From contig CAWZYM010000392.1 in NCBI GenBank assembly GCA_963966185.1, positions 227,501 through 291,500 of the forward strand: a stretch of 64,000 bases of DNA, written 5' to 3'. Position 1 is the stretch's first letter; each line of letters begins with the position of its first letter. The notes beneath the pieces are model-generated. The model did no database searches. It saw only the letters and a program-made list of their open reading frames with translations, and was not told the DNA's origin. This DNA is from Rhabditoides inermis (lineage: Eukaryota; Nematoda; Chromadorea; Rhabditida; Rhabditidae). The translations under genes and the position numbers were made by a program. Positions 1 to 13,000 of this stretch are shown here, piece by piece.

Positions 1-546
1 GATGACATAGCTAGATCTAGTCGGCTTTATCCCATCAGAGTTCTATGCGCGAATCTTTTTTGTATAAGTGTATATAATAACTATTTACTAATCAACCACA
101 GATCAAATACTCCCATACCCACAAGAATCAAAGTGCCCAGTGCTTTTAAAATGTCGTAACACTTTTACGTTTCAAGCAGTTACGCTATCACGACTATTTT
201 ATATTTCGTATAATAACAACCCACACAAAATAATTGCGATATTATGAGACAGGCTCATGTGTTTATTGACGATGATTGTTCATTTGAAGCTTGCACATAT
301 AACTGTTTAACATGATATCGGTAAGCATGATGTCATGTCGAAGGAGTACCGATTTACGCGCAAAAACCATGCTATGAATAAACAAATTGAATTGGTCTCA
401 ACCGTCGTCGATATACATTTGCGGACATGGATTAGATTTGCAACAGACTGCGTGCTAAAACTCTAAACTCATTTCAACACGCCTAATGAATGGTACATGA
501 TAAATGGGAACGACACGAGATGGAGAGACGAATGCGGTATCTTAGA
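1..546. other. Sequence downstream of the first chemoreceptor gene; no gene seen
   Basis: This stretch lies 3' of the minus-strand receptor gene that ends at 547. It is AT-rich with no long open frame and no recognisable protein. I see no repeat or RNA gene in it. Confidence 0.5.
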
Positions 547-2178
547 TTACACCTCGTTCACACTCGAGAGACGTCTCCTGGAAAGTCATACTGATCAAAA
601 ACATAGGTTCGTCTCACTTTTCGGTGACCGTTTCGCTGAGTTGAAGACTGGTTGTGGAGACTCCTCTTCTAGAACATACATATGTACAGTGTCATCTCCT
701 GATCACTCACGCTTCGATGCTGTTTCTCATTCTCGCACTGCTGTTTGTGACAGTGGCCGAGAGAGGGCGTGGTCGACCGAATGAAAAGAGCATGCGACGG
801 GTCTCGCGAGAAGACGCCACGAACAGAACGGGGAACAGAACACACGTCCACTGGTCCACTGAAACGGAGGGTGGGAGGGAGGGGAGGATCGCACACCTGA
901 CTGGTACAGGAGGGATATGGCGAAGGAAGCGTTCGGCGAGCCAGTCACGTATGGTAGGAGAGTGAAGAGCACACACGAGGCCGCATTGAGGAGGACGTAG
1001 ATGAGAGAGTGGATGAGCAGCTGGGTCTCCACTGTGTGACGCGGATTACCCTTCTGAGACGTCGACGCTTCCCGGCGCTCCCTTCAATATCGCATGTTTA
1101 TAGCATGCCAAGATGATGCTACCTTGTGAGAGCCATGAAAATGCCGACATAGAGAGCGCAGCTGACGACAGGAATCACGTAAAAGAGGTTGACGATGATC
1201 TAAATGAATGGGATGGTCTGATATGATAAGAAGTGGTACCCAGTAGACAGCCTGCAGGAAGGAGTTGTCGTGTGATGCACACACGTCCACATACACTCGC
1301 TTCCCTTCATCGTACACCCGCGAGCAACCGAACATCTACGAACAGCGTTTTTATAAAGAAACATTAACTTTCAAACTGTGAACGTAAATTCATATTTTGG
1401 AAATCGACCAGTGTAATTGAGAAGTGGGATTTGCATGAATATGGATAGTGCGGGGAGAGCGGTGGTAAGTAAGTACCTTCAGAATGAGTGTGAGTGCGAA
1501 AATCACAACGATCGTGATTCCACATGTGATGTACACGTTCTTCTTGCTGTAAAAGACGCTCACAGTTCACCCTTCATGTTTTCACACAACACCTTTCGAA
1601 TACCGTAGCTGATTTTGCCACGAACACGCAGAATCGATTAATTGCTATGAGGAGGAGACAAGCCATGATTCCGAAGTCTGAGAAGAGGTCGACGACTTGG
1701 ATGGAACGGACAAAGAGACCTGGGAAGACGTTCTCCCTATAAGAAAAGGCTTATAAAAGGAAATATTGAGGTGCTCACTTTGACACAAGAAGAGGAATAG
1801 TAGTGCAACACTGACAGAAACACGAAATCAGATTGCATATGACTGCCATCCAGACAAGGATATAGAATGGATACTGTAAATTGAACAGTTACTATAACAT
1901 CCTCTCCGAGTTCTTTCCTTGAAAATGGACTTTCTTCCGATAAACAAAAGCCCTCCAAATATCACATTGAGTAGAATTGCGAGGACGACAATGAGAATGA
2001 AGAGAACGAGTAGACAGGGAAAGTACCAAGCGGACATGATATCCACAGGTTTATTATCAAAAATAATAATTCCAGCTGATGCTAATTGGTGAGAGTGTTA
2101 GAATTTTGAATGTTCATACTCACCTTTGGGTGGTTCGGGTGGATTGTGTGGCAGACTGTTAGTCTCTGGATAGAACAT
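547..2178 (-). CDS. Nematode 7TM chemoreceptor, tandem copy A
   Basis: Spliced gene for a seven-transmembrane receptor of the nematode chemosensory type, expected in the plasma membrane of sensory neurons. It starts at the ATG at 2178 (MFYPETN...). Recognisable exons are: TM1 (about 2071-1905, with MSAWYFPCLLVLF); the TM3 exon ending INRFCVFVAKS (about 1740-1600); the extracellular loop MFGCSRVYDEGKRVYVDVC (about 1335-1270); and the TM7/tail exon with VLFPVLFVASSRETRR (about 865-790). A last serine-rich tail (RGVSTTSLQLSE) ends at the TAA at 547-549. Order, intron positions and motifs match copies B and C. An apparent frame change near 870-905 is explained by a 38-nt intron that is also present in copy B. 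NRFC after TM3 suggests the Srx/Srv part of the chemoreceptor superfamily, but I cannot fix the family. No inactivating lesion was seen. Confidence 0.7.
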
Positions 2179-2574
2179 GGCTGATCGAGCAGCTTCCACA
2201 AGTGAACGGACAGCCGGTCAGGCAAGCTTTTATGCGTTGCAAATAGACGACATCATTGGATTGAATCAGTGCGGAGTTACTTACAAATGCCTACACAGGG
2301 ATTAACTCGTGATATCAAAATGCAATAGAATTACTCGGCGCCCTCGTGCGAACGGTAAATCCATTAGTTCTCGTTTGCAAACTCTTCATATGAGTATGAT
2401 CTCATCTTATAACTTATAAGCAGGTAGAGGTAGAGAACTCTTTGATTTCTCTGAATCATCTCGCTTTCAATATACGACAATCTATTAACTTTATATTTTT
2501 ATGAAATATCAATTATCAATCAAACACTAATAATAATTAATATGAAATGATGTTCTAGATGTATCAGTATCATT
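2179..2574. other. Intergenic gap between chemoreceptor copies A and B
   Basis: About 400 bp upstream of copy A and downstream of copy B. It is AT-rich and no gene or repeat is seen. It should hold the promoter of copy A. Confidence 0.45.
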
Positions 2575-4262
2575 CTAAGTAGTAGTAGAGGAGATGATCT
2601 CTCCTTCTGTGCTACTGTCATCAAGATCCTTCCACGCAAGACATCCGTCGTCTAAAAACATGGATGTGATAATGGGCACCAAATCTTCCATTTTCTGTAG
2701 TTCATAACTATAAACCTAAACTATTGTATTTACGTACGTTCGAGAGACGTCGGCATCGCGGATTTGCAGACTGGAGATCGAGGAACCACGACTAAAAACT
2801 ATATGAAACATACTAGCATAGCATTTTCACGCACACTTGTCCACTGTTTTGCGCTGGTGGTTGCGTGTTTGCATTGACAGTGTGAGAGCGAGGCCGTCCA
2901 TAGGAGAAGATGGCACGACGGGTCTCGCGGGAAGAAGCCACAAACAGAAGCGGAAACAGGACACACGTCACCTGGTCCACTGAAAGAGGAACGATGAACA
3001 ACAGGACAACAATATTGAATGCACCTCCTTGGTAGAGCAAGGAGATTGCAAACGATGCATTTGGAGAACCAGTAACGTATGGCATCAGAGTTAGCAAAAA
3101 GCAGGATCCCTAGAATACATTTCAAAATCATCATAAGCAATACATTTTCATTTATGATTACACGCACCATATAAATGAAGAAGTATATGAAAGAATGTAG
3201 GAGGAGCTGTTTCTCGACTGTGTGACGCGAGGCTGATTTGCGATGACTCGACAGCTTGCGCTCCCTCAAACAACCCTCCTTCTCATTCCATGATCATAGT
3301 GCTCCTCACTTTGTTAGGGCTACGAATATGCCCACGTAGAGTACGCAGCTCACGACTGGAATAACATAGAAGAGGTTGATGATGGCCTAAATGAACGTTG
3401 GTTGGTGTGGTTGGTGAGAGAAAGACCCACCCAGTAAGTAGCCTGTAGCCATTTATCTTCGTGTCTTTTACATAAATCCACATACACCATGTTGGTTTCG
3501 TCATAGAAGCGAACACAGCCAAACATCTGTACGAAAGGTGTTAGAAAAAAGTATGGTACATATATAGATACCCTGAGAAAAAGTGTGAGTCCTGCCACGA
3601 TGATAACTGTGAGTGTACAAGTTGCGAACATGCCGGTTTTGCTAAAGCACAATCAAATACTTGACTCTTACAGTACAAACCGTAATCACTGGTGTTACGG
3701 TTTGTACTGTATTACACCGTATACTGTATACCTTTCGAAGATAGTGGACGATTTCAAAACGAATACGCAAAATCTATTGATAGCAATGAGAAGGAGACAA
3801 GCCATGACACCAAAGTCCGAAAACATATTTAAGGTCTGGATGAGTAAGATAAATGGATCCGAAAAGGTGTTCTGTCTGAAATGGGGCTGATCAAAAACGT
3901 ATTATTTCATATTTACATACTTGGCTACTAGCAAGGGTACGGTAGAACAGCATTGACAGACACATTCGAGCAGATTGCAAATGACGGCTCCTGAGACGAG
4001 AACGTAGAAAGGGTACTAAAACGCATGAATAATATAATATAGTTTCACTATCAAGCCATGCCTTGAAAGTCGAGTTTCGTCGGATATAAAGGAGAGAGGC
4101 AAAGGCTCCATTAAATATCAAACCACAACATACCAAGAAAATGAATACTATAAGGGTAGGTAGGAAAAGGGGATGAGAAAAGAACTGTGGAGGAAGATTT
4201 TTGACTAAAATCGGTACCCTGTCAGACCCAATCGGAGGATTCTCGGGTATGAACATTACCAT
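2575..4262 (-). CDS. Nematode 7TM chemoreceptor, tandem copy B
   Basis: Second intact copy of the receptor trio. It starts at the ATG at 4262 (a second in-frame ATG is at 4256; MVMFIPENPP). Exons in order: TM1 (about 4262-4020, FLPTLIVFIFLVCC); TM2 (YPFYVLVSGAVICNLL); TM3 with the AINRFCVFVLKS motif (about 3885-3735); TM4 (KTGMFATCTLTVIIVAGL); the loop MFGCVRFYDETNMVYVDLC; TM5-6; and TM7 with VLFPLLFVASSRETRR. A C-terminal tail of two small exons fits in phase (RGSSISSLQIRDADVSR, then KMEDLVPIITSM) and ends at a TAG at 2575-2577. A 46-nt intron near 3040-2995 has no stop in one frame and could be mistaken for coding. The tail exons are my inference from phase and from similarity to copy A. 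Family assignment beyond nematode chemoreceptor is open. Confidence 0.7.
3669..3711. repeat. Perfect 17-bp inverted repeat with 9-nt loop
   Basis: The arms at 3669-3685 and 3695-3711 are exact reverse complements (TACAGTACAAACCGTAA). They sit in an intron of chemoreceptor copy B between the TM3 and TM4 exons. The RNA of either strand could form a strong hairpin. Confidence 0.85.
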
Positions 4263-4416
4263 GTTCAGTTGAGTGAGAAATCACAGTTCTCTACATACCT
4301 TCTTATATGATACGGGTTTGGTGAGATCTGTCCATTTAATTTCCGCGCAATTATCGCATTGCGCAAATCGTGCAATTCAACAACCGTCATTTATTTCCAT
4401 TTATTCAATTTGCCAT

Positions 4417-5891
4417 CTACAGTAAGGGGAGGTTCCGGTTGTTTTCTGACCACCTCAGTCTATTTGTAATGTGAAATGTGAACGATAGTAGATGACGTGT
4501 GGGTGTTGGTGTGGAATACGGTAAACTTTTGCCCAGTGAACGAATATAACGGCGCGTTTCTTTGCTTGAGAGCACAAAGAGAAGAGGAAATAGACAGCCT
4601 TTCAGTTGATCTACTATGAGATCATTATAACAGTTCCCACATCCTTGGTTTGCAATAGACAACGCAAAGGATATTTATTGAGAATTGATAATTGACGGAA
4701 GTACTATGCAAAGGAAATCTGTTAAAAAATATGTCGATTCAGTAGGTTTTTCTTTACCAAATAAAAAACAAAATAAAACAACGACTGTAGAAGAGACTTT
4801 TCGATATTATTTCCAGAACTGCTAGATGATTGAGCTCTTCCGCGATCCCTGACAGATAAGATACATAATTTGCATAACACTTTTTTTTACCTTGACAGAG
4901 AATAAAAAATTCCGACATAAAACGAACAGCATATCACCGGAACAAGATAAAACAAGTATAATATTCCCTAAATAGAAAATAGAACGTATTAGATTTATAT
5001 AAAGTATCAATCACCTGGTATATTGTTTGGAGTACGACACTGGGTAAAAGTGAGCACTTATCCACATACACTTTGTCGTCCTCATTGTACATTCGGACAC
5101 ATCCATTCAGCTATACGTAAAAATGTAAAAGGAATTTGAAAAATTCAGTTACCTTCATGAATAAAGTAATTAATATGATACAACACCATGATACAACACC
5201 AATCATACTCATTGTTAGCGTTCCTTTTCTTTAAAACAATCTTACAATGTAACGTTGAAATAAAAACAAGTCAACTTTTCAAAAAAGAATGATTTGGATG
5301 TGAACACGCAAAATCGATTAGCTGATATCAATAACATGCAAGCCATGACGCCATAGTCAGATATGATATCGATTGTCTGGATAACACCTAGCCAAGAACC
5401 GGATAAAATCCGCTTCCTAAATAAATATTATCATTTTTATCACTTTTTTTATGTTTCAGCTAACTGACATCAAAACTAAATTTGGAAACGTAGTGAAAAA
5501 TTCACAAAGAGAAGACAGCACATTGAAAACTATCATTTGTTGAACGAGAATGTAAAATGGAAACTGAAATCAATACGCATGATCGCATGATATGATAAGA
5601 ATACTTTCAAGTATTACGTTGTATGTAGTTTTACGTCCAAGGACAGTGACAATGACAACTTCAAAAAACACGTTCAATACGAGATTTAGAATAGTTATAA
5701 CACAGAAAATGATCACAATGAGAATGTAATATGACTTTGTTGTGATTATTGGATGTGTTTGCATGGGTATTGATGAGAGCCCTCCCTGTGGAGGCGGCAG
5801 ATTTTACTCGAAAAACATAGTAAGCCACTTCAAATATCTAAAACTTACCATCTGGATCATAGGGCTCCTCTTGGATTGGAACAAAGAACAT
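4417..5891 (-). CDS. Nematode 7TM chemoreceptor, tandem copy C
   Basis: Third copy of the receptor trio, starting at the ATG at 5891 (MFFVPIQEEPYDPD) in a short first exon with a GTAAG donor. TM1 follows (about 5764-5640, SYYILIVIIFCVITIL), then TM2 (FPFYILVQQMIVFNVL) and the TM3 exon, which has the NRFC motif (SANRFCVFTSK, about 5400-5280). The loop LNGCVRMYNEDDKVYVDKC and the TM7 exon (CLFPLLFVLSSKETRR) come next, with a basic tail ending at 4417. It is more AT-rich and more diverged than A and B, but I see no stop or frameshift in the recognised exons. Only about 155 bp separate its end from the start of copy B, consistent with tandem duplication. It is probably a chemosensory GPCR; the ligand is unknown. 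Confidence 0.65.
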
Positions 5892-7881
5892 TTCAACCTA
5901 TCACAGTCGACTAGATTTCAAGAATGTATATGGAACTCACAACATAACCCTCTTATTGCGCTCCAGTATACTTGTGCGCAATAATTTGTAGCAAACTGCC
6001 CTCTCGCGTGCTTTCCCATGACTACCGCGCGGCTTTTCTATTCTTGAGGGGCAAAGTCTATTGGGTATGTGGTGGTGTTTGAATGAAAACGGAGGTTGGC
6101 AGCAGTAATCCCTTCTTCCCTCTCTCTCTCTTCTCTTCTTGCGCAGAAGAGAGGCAGTGTTGCCACTCAGCCTCACTTCTTGCCCTTCCCAGTACAGCCA
6201 TTCTGCCCAGACACCGTCTTTTCCCTCTCCTCTCCCCTCCCTTCTCCCAATCTTCAATCTCTCTAATCTGCTGCCGTTCGTCCCTTCAAGAGTCTCTCTG
6301 CCTTGTTATCCTTGTTATATCTTTCCTTTTGCCACCCTGCATATTCTCCAGACTCCTTTCTTTCTTCCGTCGTCATTTTCCCCCACTCCCTCTCCTTCTC
6401 TCTTTCTCATTCGGGTTTTCTCGTTTGACACCAATAATTGAATAAACAAACCGGGGTCGTAGGGTCGCAGGGTTTTTTTGTCGGCAGCGTGGGACCTACA
6501 TAACACATAGCAAATTTGTATAGTAAGGTTTTTGGTTGTTTCGTAATGTGCAACGGTTGGTAGATTGATTACCTGCTCAAGTCGTGTGTGTGTGACTCTT
6601 TCTTCCCATTCCCACATAACCGATTCCCTCGCCATTTGTCTTCCCTCCCTCTTTCTTCTATCTATGAGTACAATTCCCTCCTATCTCCCTTTTCAAGCCA
6701 ACATGTCATTAATTATCTTTCGATGATAGCTTTCCTTCCTTCTTCTCTCTGCAAAACAGTCTCACGCCGGCTTCCGCAATTTTTGGTCCACATCTCTGTT
6801 ATTCGCCTCTTCCAAAGCTGTTATCAGTGTCATCATTGGGCTCTCAATCCAACCCCTTCCCTCCCTCTTCCTCTCTGCGTCCCTCATCTATTAGCCATCC
6901 AGTCGTCCTAGTGACCGTCCCTCTCGCTTCTCTCGCCACCCTCTTAATTTTCCACACTCTCTCGCCACCCGCCTGCCCATTTGCATAAACCCCAATAAAT
7001 TGCGCGAAGGCCTGAAGCCAAAATGCGGAGGCGGGCATGCTGTGGCCGCACACAGAGGGAATTAATTTCGCCCGGGGGCAGTGTGTGTAGTGGTGGGTGA
7101 GAGAGGGTGAGGGGAGGGGGTGAGAGGCAGGGAATCGGTCCGTCGTTCCTTCTCCCCCCTCACACTGACTCATTCCATCCACTCATCGACGTTTCTCTCT
7201 TTGCCCATTTCGCAATACTGTCTCTCTTTATACTTTATTACTTTATTTTAATTTTATTATAAACAGTTGGAAGCATGCATTTCTCTCCTCCTTATTTCCC
7301 ATTCACTCGCCACGAATTCTCTTTTGCTCTCTTTCTCTCAATGTCCATTTGTTTCTCGAATTTCGCTCTCTCGTTTCTCGTGTGGCTGGCTCATTTGCAT
7401 GAAAATGCTTGTGACTTCCGGCGCGAGAGTGGCGAGAGAGCGCGGATGGGTGAGAGAGCGCAGAATGAGGACAGGCCTCATTTGGGCAATGTGAATGTGA
7501 TGTCTATCTATACGCTGCTCACTGATTTCATTTTATTCGGAAGGCCTGACGACGCGAGATGTCGCTGTCTTGTCAGCCCCTTGCCTGTCCCTTCCCACAT
7601 ACATATTGTATACATTCAATAACAAATGTTTACTTGTGTAACCCTATTATCCTATTGCATTCTTTGTACCTCTGTCTCTTTCGTTGCGTGCAAATGAGTG
7701 ATGATTGCATTTGTGGATGTGTTTCTGTCCCATTCACTTGCCGTCTCATTACCACAACTCCTCTCCTGGGGCCTAATCAACTTTCCCCCTCTTCTCTTGT
7801 CATATAACTTGGAATACCACTATTCAAGATGTATTATGCATCCTGTATTCGTTTTTTTAAACTATATTAGTTTTTTAAGGT
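5892..7881. other. Divergent intergenic region between chemoreceptor C and max-1
   Basis: About 2 kb, pyrimidine-rich on the plus strand (long CT/TTCC-rich stretches at 6100-6450 and 6830-6960), with no supportable coding exon. It should hold the promoters of copy C (minus) and the max-1 gene (plus). Non-coding 5' exons of max-1 cannot be excluded. Confidence 0.5.
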
Positions 7882-7970
7882 ATGTCTTCTCTCAAATCTC
7901 CAGATGAGGAGACAATGAAAGATCCGGAGAAGCTGCGGACATGGGTGCGAGAACGGATGCAAGATGTGAG

Positions 7971-8025
<55 letters not shown>

Positions 8026-9954
8026 AGAAGAGTTTCCATTCGACCTCTAAATCAAGTGAAAAATAGCCAATGGCGGCGAATCGCCCGCTGTTTTCATTGT
8101 CATTCAATGTCATTGAGCACAGTTTTCGGAAACTCCTTCCTATAAAAACAATGGTCGAGTATAATGAATTTATGTGAATGTGTGACCGTGAGCAGCGAAT
8201 GTTATTATGTGCGTGTTGGTAGATGGATGTGTATTCCTTCTGCCATTACAGTCGCCTCAATTCTTCATCCCCTCTCCCCTCTCCCTCCTCCCTTTCCCCT
8301 CTTCCCCTTTCTCTGCATTTTCTATCACCGTTCCGTGCAGAGCACTCATTCTTTCTTCGTATGTGTATTTCATTCCTCTCCTTTTTGTTTCTTTTTCGCG
8401 CGCTCTTCGAAATCGTACAGAATTCCACTCGGCTCACACTCACACCTGCGTTTTTGTCTTTGATTTACCCGCTAAATGGTCACTTCTCTCTCCCCCCCCT
8501 CTTTTCTCTCTCTCCTTTTGTCTCATGTCAATGTGTCCATTTTTTACTACTCCCACCGGCGTCTTAGTGACCACTTCCCACAAACACACAAACAGTCCAG
8601 CCCGCCAGATTTCTTTATAATTTTCGGTCAACCGCGCATCATTTCCGATTACGTATGTGGGTGAAAGAGATGGCTGGATGCTGGATCATGTTATTGAAAT
8701 GGAATGAAGGCTAGGCTGGGAGAAGCGATTACATCTCCTCCCAACCTTCATAATCCCTATTTACCTAATCCTTGATTCAGTGTCTCCCTCCGCCGTCTGC
8801 CCTCTTTTTCCCCGAGTGCAAATGTGTTCCATCCAGATGTGTAGTGCTTCTTATGTGCCATTTTATACTGTTGCCATCTCCCGTTTTCTCTCCCCCTCCC
8901 CTTTCCCTCCCTCCTCTCTCTATCCCCCGTATGGTTCGGCCGAATATCCGATTTGTATGTATTTATCCAGTCCTGTATCGGATTTCGGTGTGTCCTCGCA
9001 TGCATGCGTGGTCCGTTCCCCTCGCTGTCTGCGCACTCCTCTCTGTGCCCACTCTCTCCTTCCTCGCTTCCGGCTCGCACATTTGCATACATATTATGAT
9101 GTCGCCGAGTCTTCCTGTTCTATTGTGTAGTGTGACTTGCAGTGTGGTCATGATGTCTCTCCTCCTTCTCCTCCTCCCTCCTCCCTTTCCCGGTCTGACC
9201 CTATGTGATTGCTGCGTCATGTGTCCATTCTTTCCCCTCCATTCGGTCATCCCTCATTACCGCACTCTGAACTCTCCTCCTCTCTCGCACTCTCTCGCTC
9301 GCTCTCTTCCGGTTGACGCTTATGCTAATTTGAGGCTGGCAGCAATCCCTGAGGCATCGCATCGATACCTCGAGAGGAGGTCCACACTCTCCTTCCATTC
9401 TCTATCTTCTCTTCTTTCTGCCTTTGTTTTGATGCAGTGACGCCGTCCTTCTAATATAGTCTCGTTCTCACAATAAGTCCTCTACTCGAGTATTATTTTC
9501 AGACATTTTTTTCTGTTAATAACACTATAACAGTGCGTATTTACAGTTTGAGAGGTGCAAACGCTGCTGAAATTAATCTCGGTCCATTTGAATGGCGGGA
9601 AAGGGGGATGAAGTGGTGTGTGCGTGTTCTTTCTCTCTGAAAGTGACACATCGCACCTCCTATCCAAGGGCATCTCTCCTTCTCCTCTCCTCCACTTCTC
9701 ATACAAACGCTACTCTTCACTCCCCATTTCCTTACTCTTATTAGTTATTTTATGTTTTATAATGCCTTCCTCTACTTCTCTGCTCTACCTTTACTTACCG
9801 TTCCCTATTTGATTTGATCCGCATTCCCTTGACAATCCTTGGCATATTGCGGGAAAAGAGATTGGTATCGGTTGACGCATAGTGAGAGTATCGATGTTCG
9901 CTCCATCATTTCACTCTCCGGGGAATATTGTGGAGAGGTCGCAAAGAGGGAGAA

Positions 9955-10001
<47 letters not shown>

Positions 10002-13000
10002 CTCTCCTAGGCGGGAATCCGGCCATCTGGCTGCAATTTCCACCCGCGTCTGCGCGAATTCTCATGATGAGATTATTGCTATGTGAATAATTGCACTCTC
10101 CCCCCGATCCACTCTCTCGCTACAACGCCGTATTGTTTTGATTGCTGCTTGTCCTCGCATCTTCCTTCTTCCTTCCATTCCTTCCAAGCCTTTCCGTATT
10201 CGGTTACATTTTGAGTGGCGCCCAAATGGCGCAAGTGGAAACCCAAATCTCAGCTTTCCCGCATTCTTTGATGGGATCTTATTAGAGCTGCTACTATAGT
10301 CCATTCTTTCCACTCCCCTTTCTCTTCTGGCATTCCAACCCCGAATGTTCCACTTTTTGCTCTTCGTTCTATGGATACCCCTCTCACTCCTCCTTTATCT
10401 TTTCTAGTGCGCGTCGGCCGTTCGTATTATCGCATGATTTATTCCGTCCGTGTGTCCTATTGACGCCAGCGCGCATTGTTTTCGCTGTTTAGCGTGCGCG
10501 CGGCGTTCGTAATTGTGGCGAGTGAGAGCCGTACTAGGCTATTCCGAGCCGAGTTCCCGTTCCTCTCGGTCAAGTCGTTTTCCCCTCTCCTCTCCCCTCT
10601 CTCGTCGCCTTTGATTCCCCAGTCCCCTCGGCAATTGTCGTCTGACGCTCTCTGTTTCGCGTGCTCCCTCGTCGTTTGTCTGCCACTTGACGACCCGCCG
10701 GCTGAGACAAATGCATTTCCGATAGTGGGCAGCGGTTCTCAGGCGCTGGAATCGAGACGGCGATCCATGAATGCACTAATTGCAATCTCCTCTCGCTCAC
10801 TCCTTCCCTCCCTCCCTCTCACACGTGTTCTTGCAGCTCGAGGACCAGAACGAGCGACTCCGAGTGCAGAACCTGCGATTCACAGCCAGACTCCAGAGCC
10901 TGCAAGTGAGACTCACACCCGCCTCTCCTCCTCTCCTCCTCTCCTCCTCTCCTCCTCTCCTCCTCTCCTCCTCTCCTCCTCTCCTCCTCTCCTCCTCTCC
11001 TCCTCTCCTCCTCTCCTCCTCTCCTCCTCTCCTCCTCTCCTCCTCTCTTCCTCTCCTCCTCTCCTCCTCTCCTCCTCTCCTCCTCTCCTCCTCTCCTCCT
11101 CTCCTCCTCTCCTCCTCTCCTCCTCTCCTCCTCTCCTCCTCTCCTCCTCTCCTCCTCTCCTCCTCTCCTCCTCTCCTCCTCTCCTCCTCTCCTCCTCTCC
11201 TCCTCTCCTCCTCTCCTCCTCTCCTCCTCTCCTCCTCTCCTCCTCTCCTCCTCTCCTCCTCTCCTCCTCTCCTCCTCTCCTCTCCTCCTCTCCTCTCCTC
11301 CTCTCCTCTCCTCCTCTCCTCCTCTCCTCCTCTCCTCCTCTCCTCCTCTCCTCCTCTCCTCCTCTCCTCCTCTCCTCCTCTCCTCCTCTCCTCCTCTCCT
11401 CCTCTCCTCCTCTCCTCCTCTCCTCCTCTCCTCCTCTCCTCTCCTCCTCTCCTCCTCTCCTCTCATCTCCTCCTCTCCTCTCATCTCCTCCTCTCCTCCT
11501 CTCCTCCTCTCCTCCTCTCCTCCTCTCCTCCTCTCCTCCTCTCCTCCTCTCCTCCTCTCCTCCTCTCCTCCTCTCCTCCTCTCCTCCTCTCCTCCTCTCC
11601 TCCTCTCCTCCTCTCCTCCTCTCCTCCTCTCCTCTCCTCTCCTCTCCTCCTCTCCTCTCCTCTCCTCCTCTCCTCTCCTCTCCTCCTCTCCTCCTCTCCT
11701 CTCCTCCTCTCCTCTCCTCCTCTCCTCTCCTCTCCTCCTCTCCTTTCCTCCTCTCCTCCACTCTTCTCTCATCTCTTCTCTGCTCCTCTCCTCCATCTAC
11801 TCACTCATTACAGGCATCGAGGGAGAAACTCGACCAGAAGCGACACTCACGCCAGTCAGCACTCATGAGCCAGTCCGTATCGGTCAGTCTCTCTCTCTCT
11901 CTCTCTCCGCTGGCATCCCTTGTTTACTCGCACGTGTAGGATAATCCGTGTGCCCGACATATCTCTAGTATATCCTTTCACTGTACGAGTTTCACTCGCT
12001 CCTCTCCTCTCCCCTCCCCTCTTCTCCATTTTTTTCATCCGACCTCCCATTGCGCGGGCAGATTGGGATGGAGATGGAGAGGAGAACATCAAATTTCCGG
12101 CCCTCTCCATGTCTTGTTCTTTTGATTGCATGAGTGGTTGGAGGTATGTGTGAGCGTTGAGTGTTTGCAGGGTGCTCTGATGCGTCCTCCTTCGCAGCGC
12201 ACATCCGACGACTCTGGGCTGACATCGGATGGCGCGGTAGACTGCATGACTCGATCGGTCGACACCCGCACGCTCACCCCGCGGTCCGCCAGGAAACATG
12301 CCGGTGAGAGAGCGAGAGGCGTGCATACATTACTCTCCGTATTCCATTGATTTCCTATCTGTGGCAAGTGTTCGGGAAAACATCCGCTGTTTCAGTTCGC
12401 ATGCGCGCCTCGCCTTCTGTCGCCGCCAACGAGGACAAGGTGAGTGTTGGGTATAGGTTTCTATTTGTATTTCACCTGTTCAGTCGTCTGCGAGTGACAG
12501 TTCTCCAGTGTGGGAGCAGCAGAGGGCGCCCACCGCCCCGCCAAGAAGGAAGGAGAGGACACCACAGGTAGAGTGTTCGACACAGATTCATTAGAGTCTT
12601 TTTGTTCAGATGGAACGCGACTCTCTCAACGACGACTACGAGTTCGACTGTCCAGACGAGGAATTCGACAGGGTCGACAAGAGAAGAAGGTATGATCTGT
12701 TATACTCATGTTGTTATATTTGTTTATTAATATATTTTCCAATCACGTTTCAGTTCAAAATATGCCAACTACGTGAACCTGGCGGACTTTTGTCTGATTC
12801 GGGACGACAAGGTGATCTACAGTGACATCATCAAGCCGGCTCTGTCACAGCCGCGCATCCACGCACCGTCGCCCCCGCAACACAACAGGAGACAATACGT
12901 GAGTATACAGTATCATACAATCTATTATCGTGTTTTGTTTTAGGAGTCTCGGCTGTTCGAGATGGCATCGCACTGTCTGTCTGGCGAGGAAACCACTCCC

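Noticed and set aside
867..905. Apparent frameshift in chemoreceptor copy A before the TM7 exon
   Set aside because: A 38-nt GT-AG intron fits exactly, and copy B has an intron at the same place that happens to lack stops.
10476..11939. A 487-codon open frame rich in Leu-Ser-Pro (and antisense Glu-Arg-Gly frames) over 10.5-11.9 kb
   Set aside because: It is produced by the TCCTCCTC minisatellite, which lacks stops in several frames. The flanking exons of max-1 splice across it in phase.
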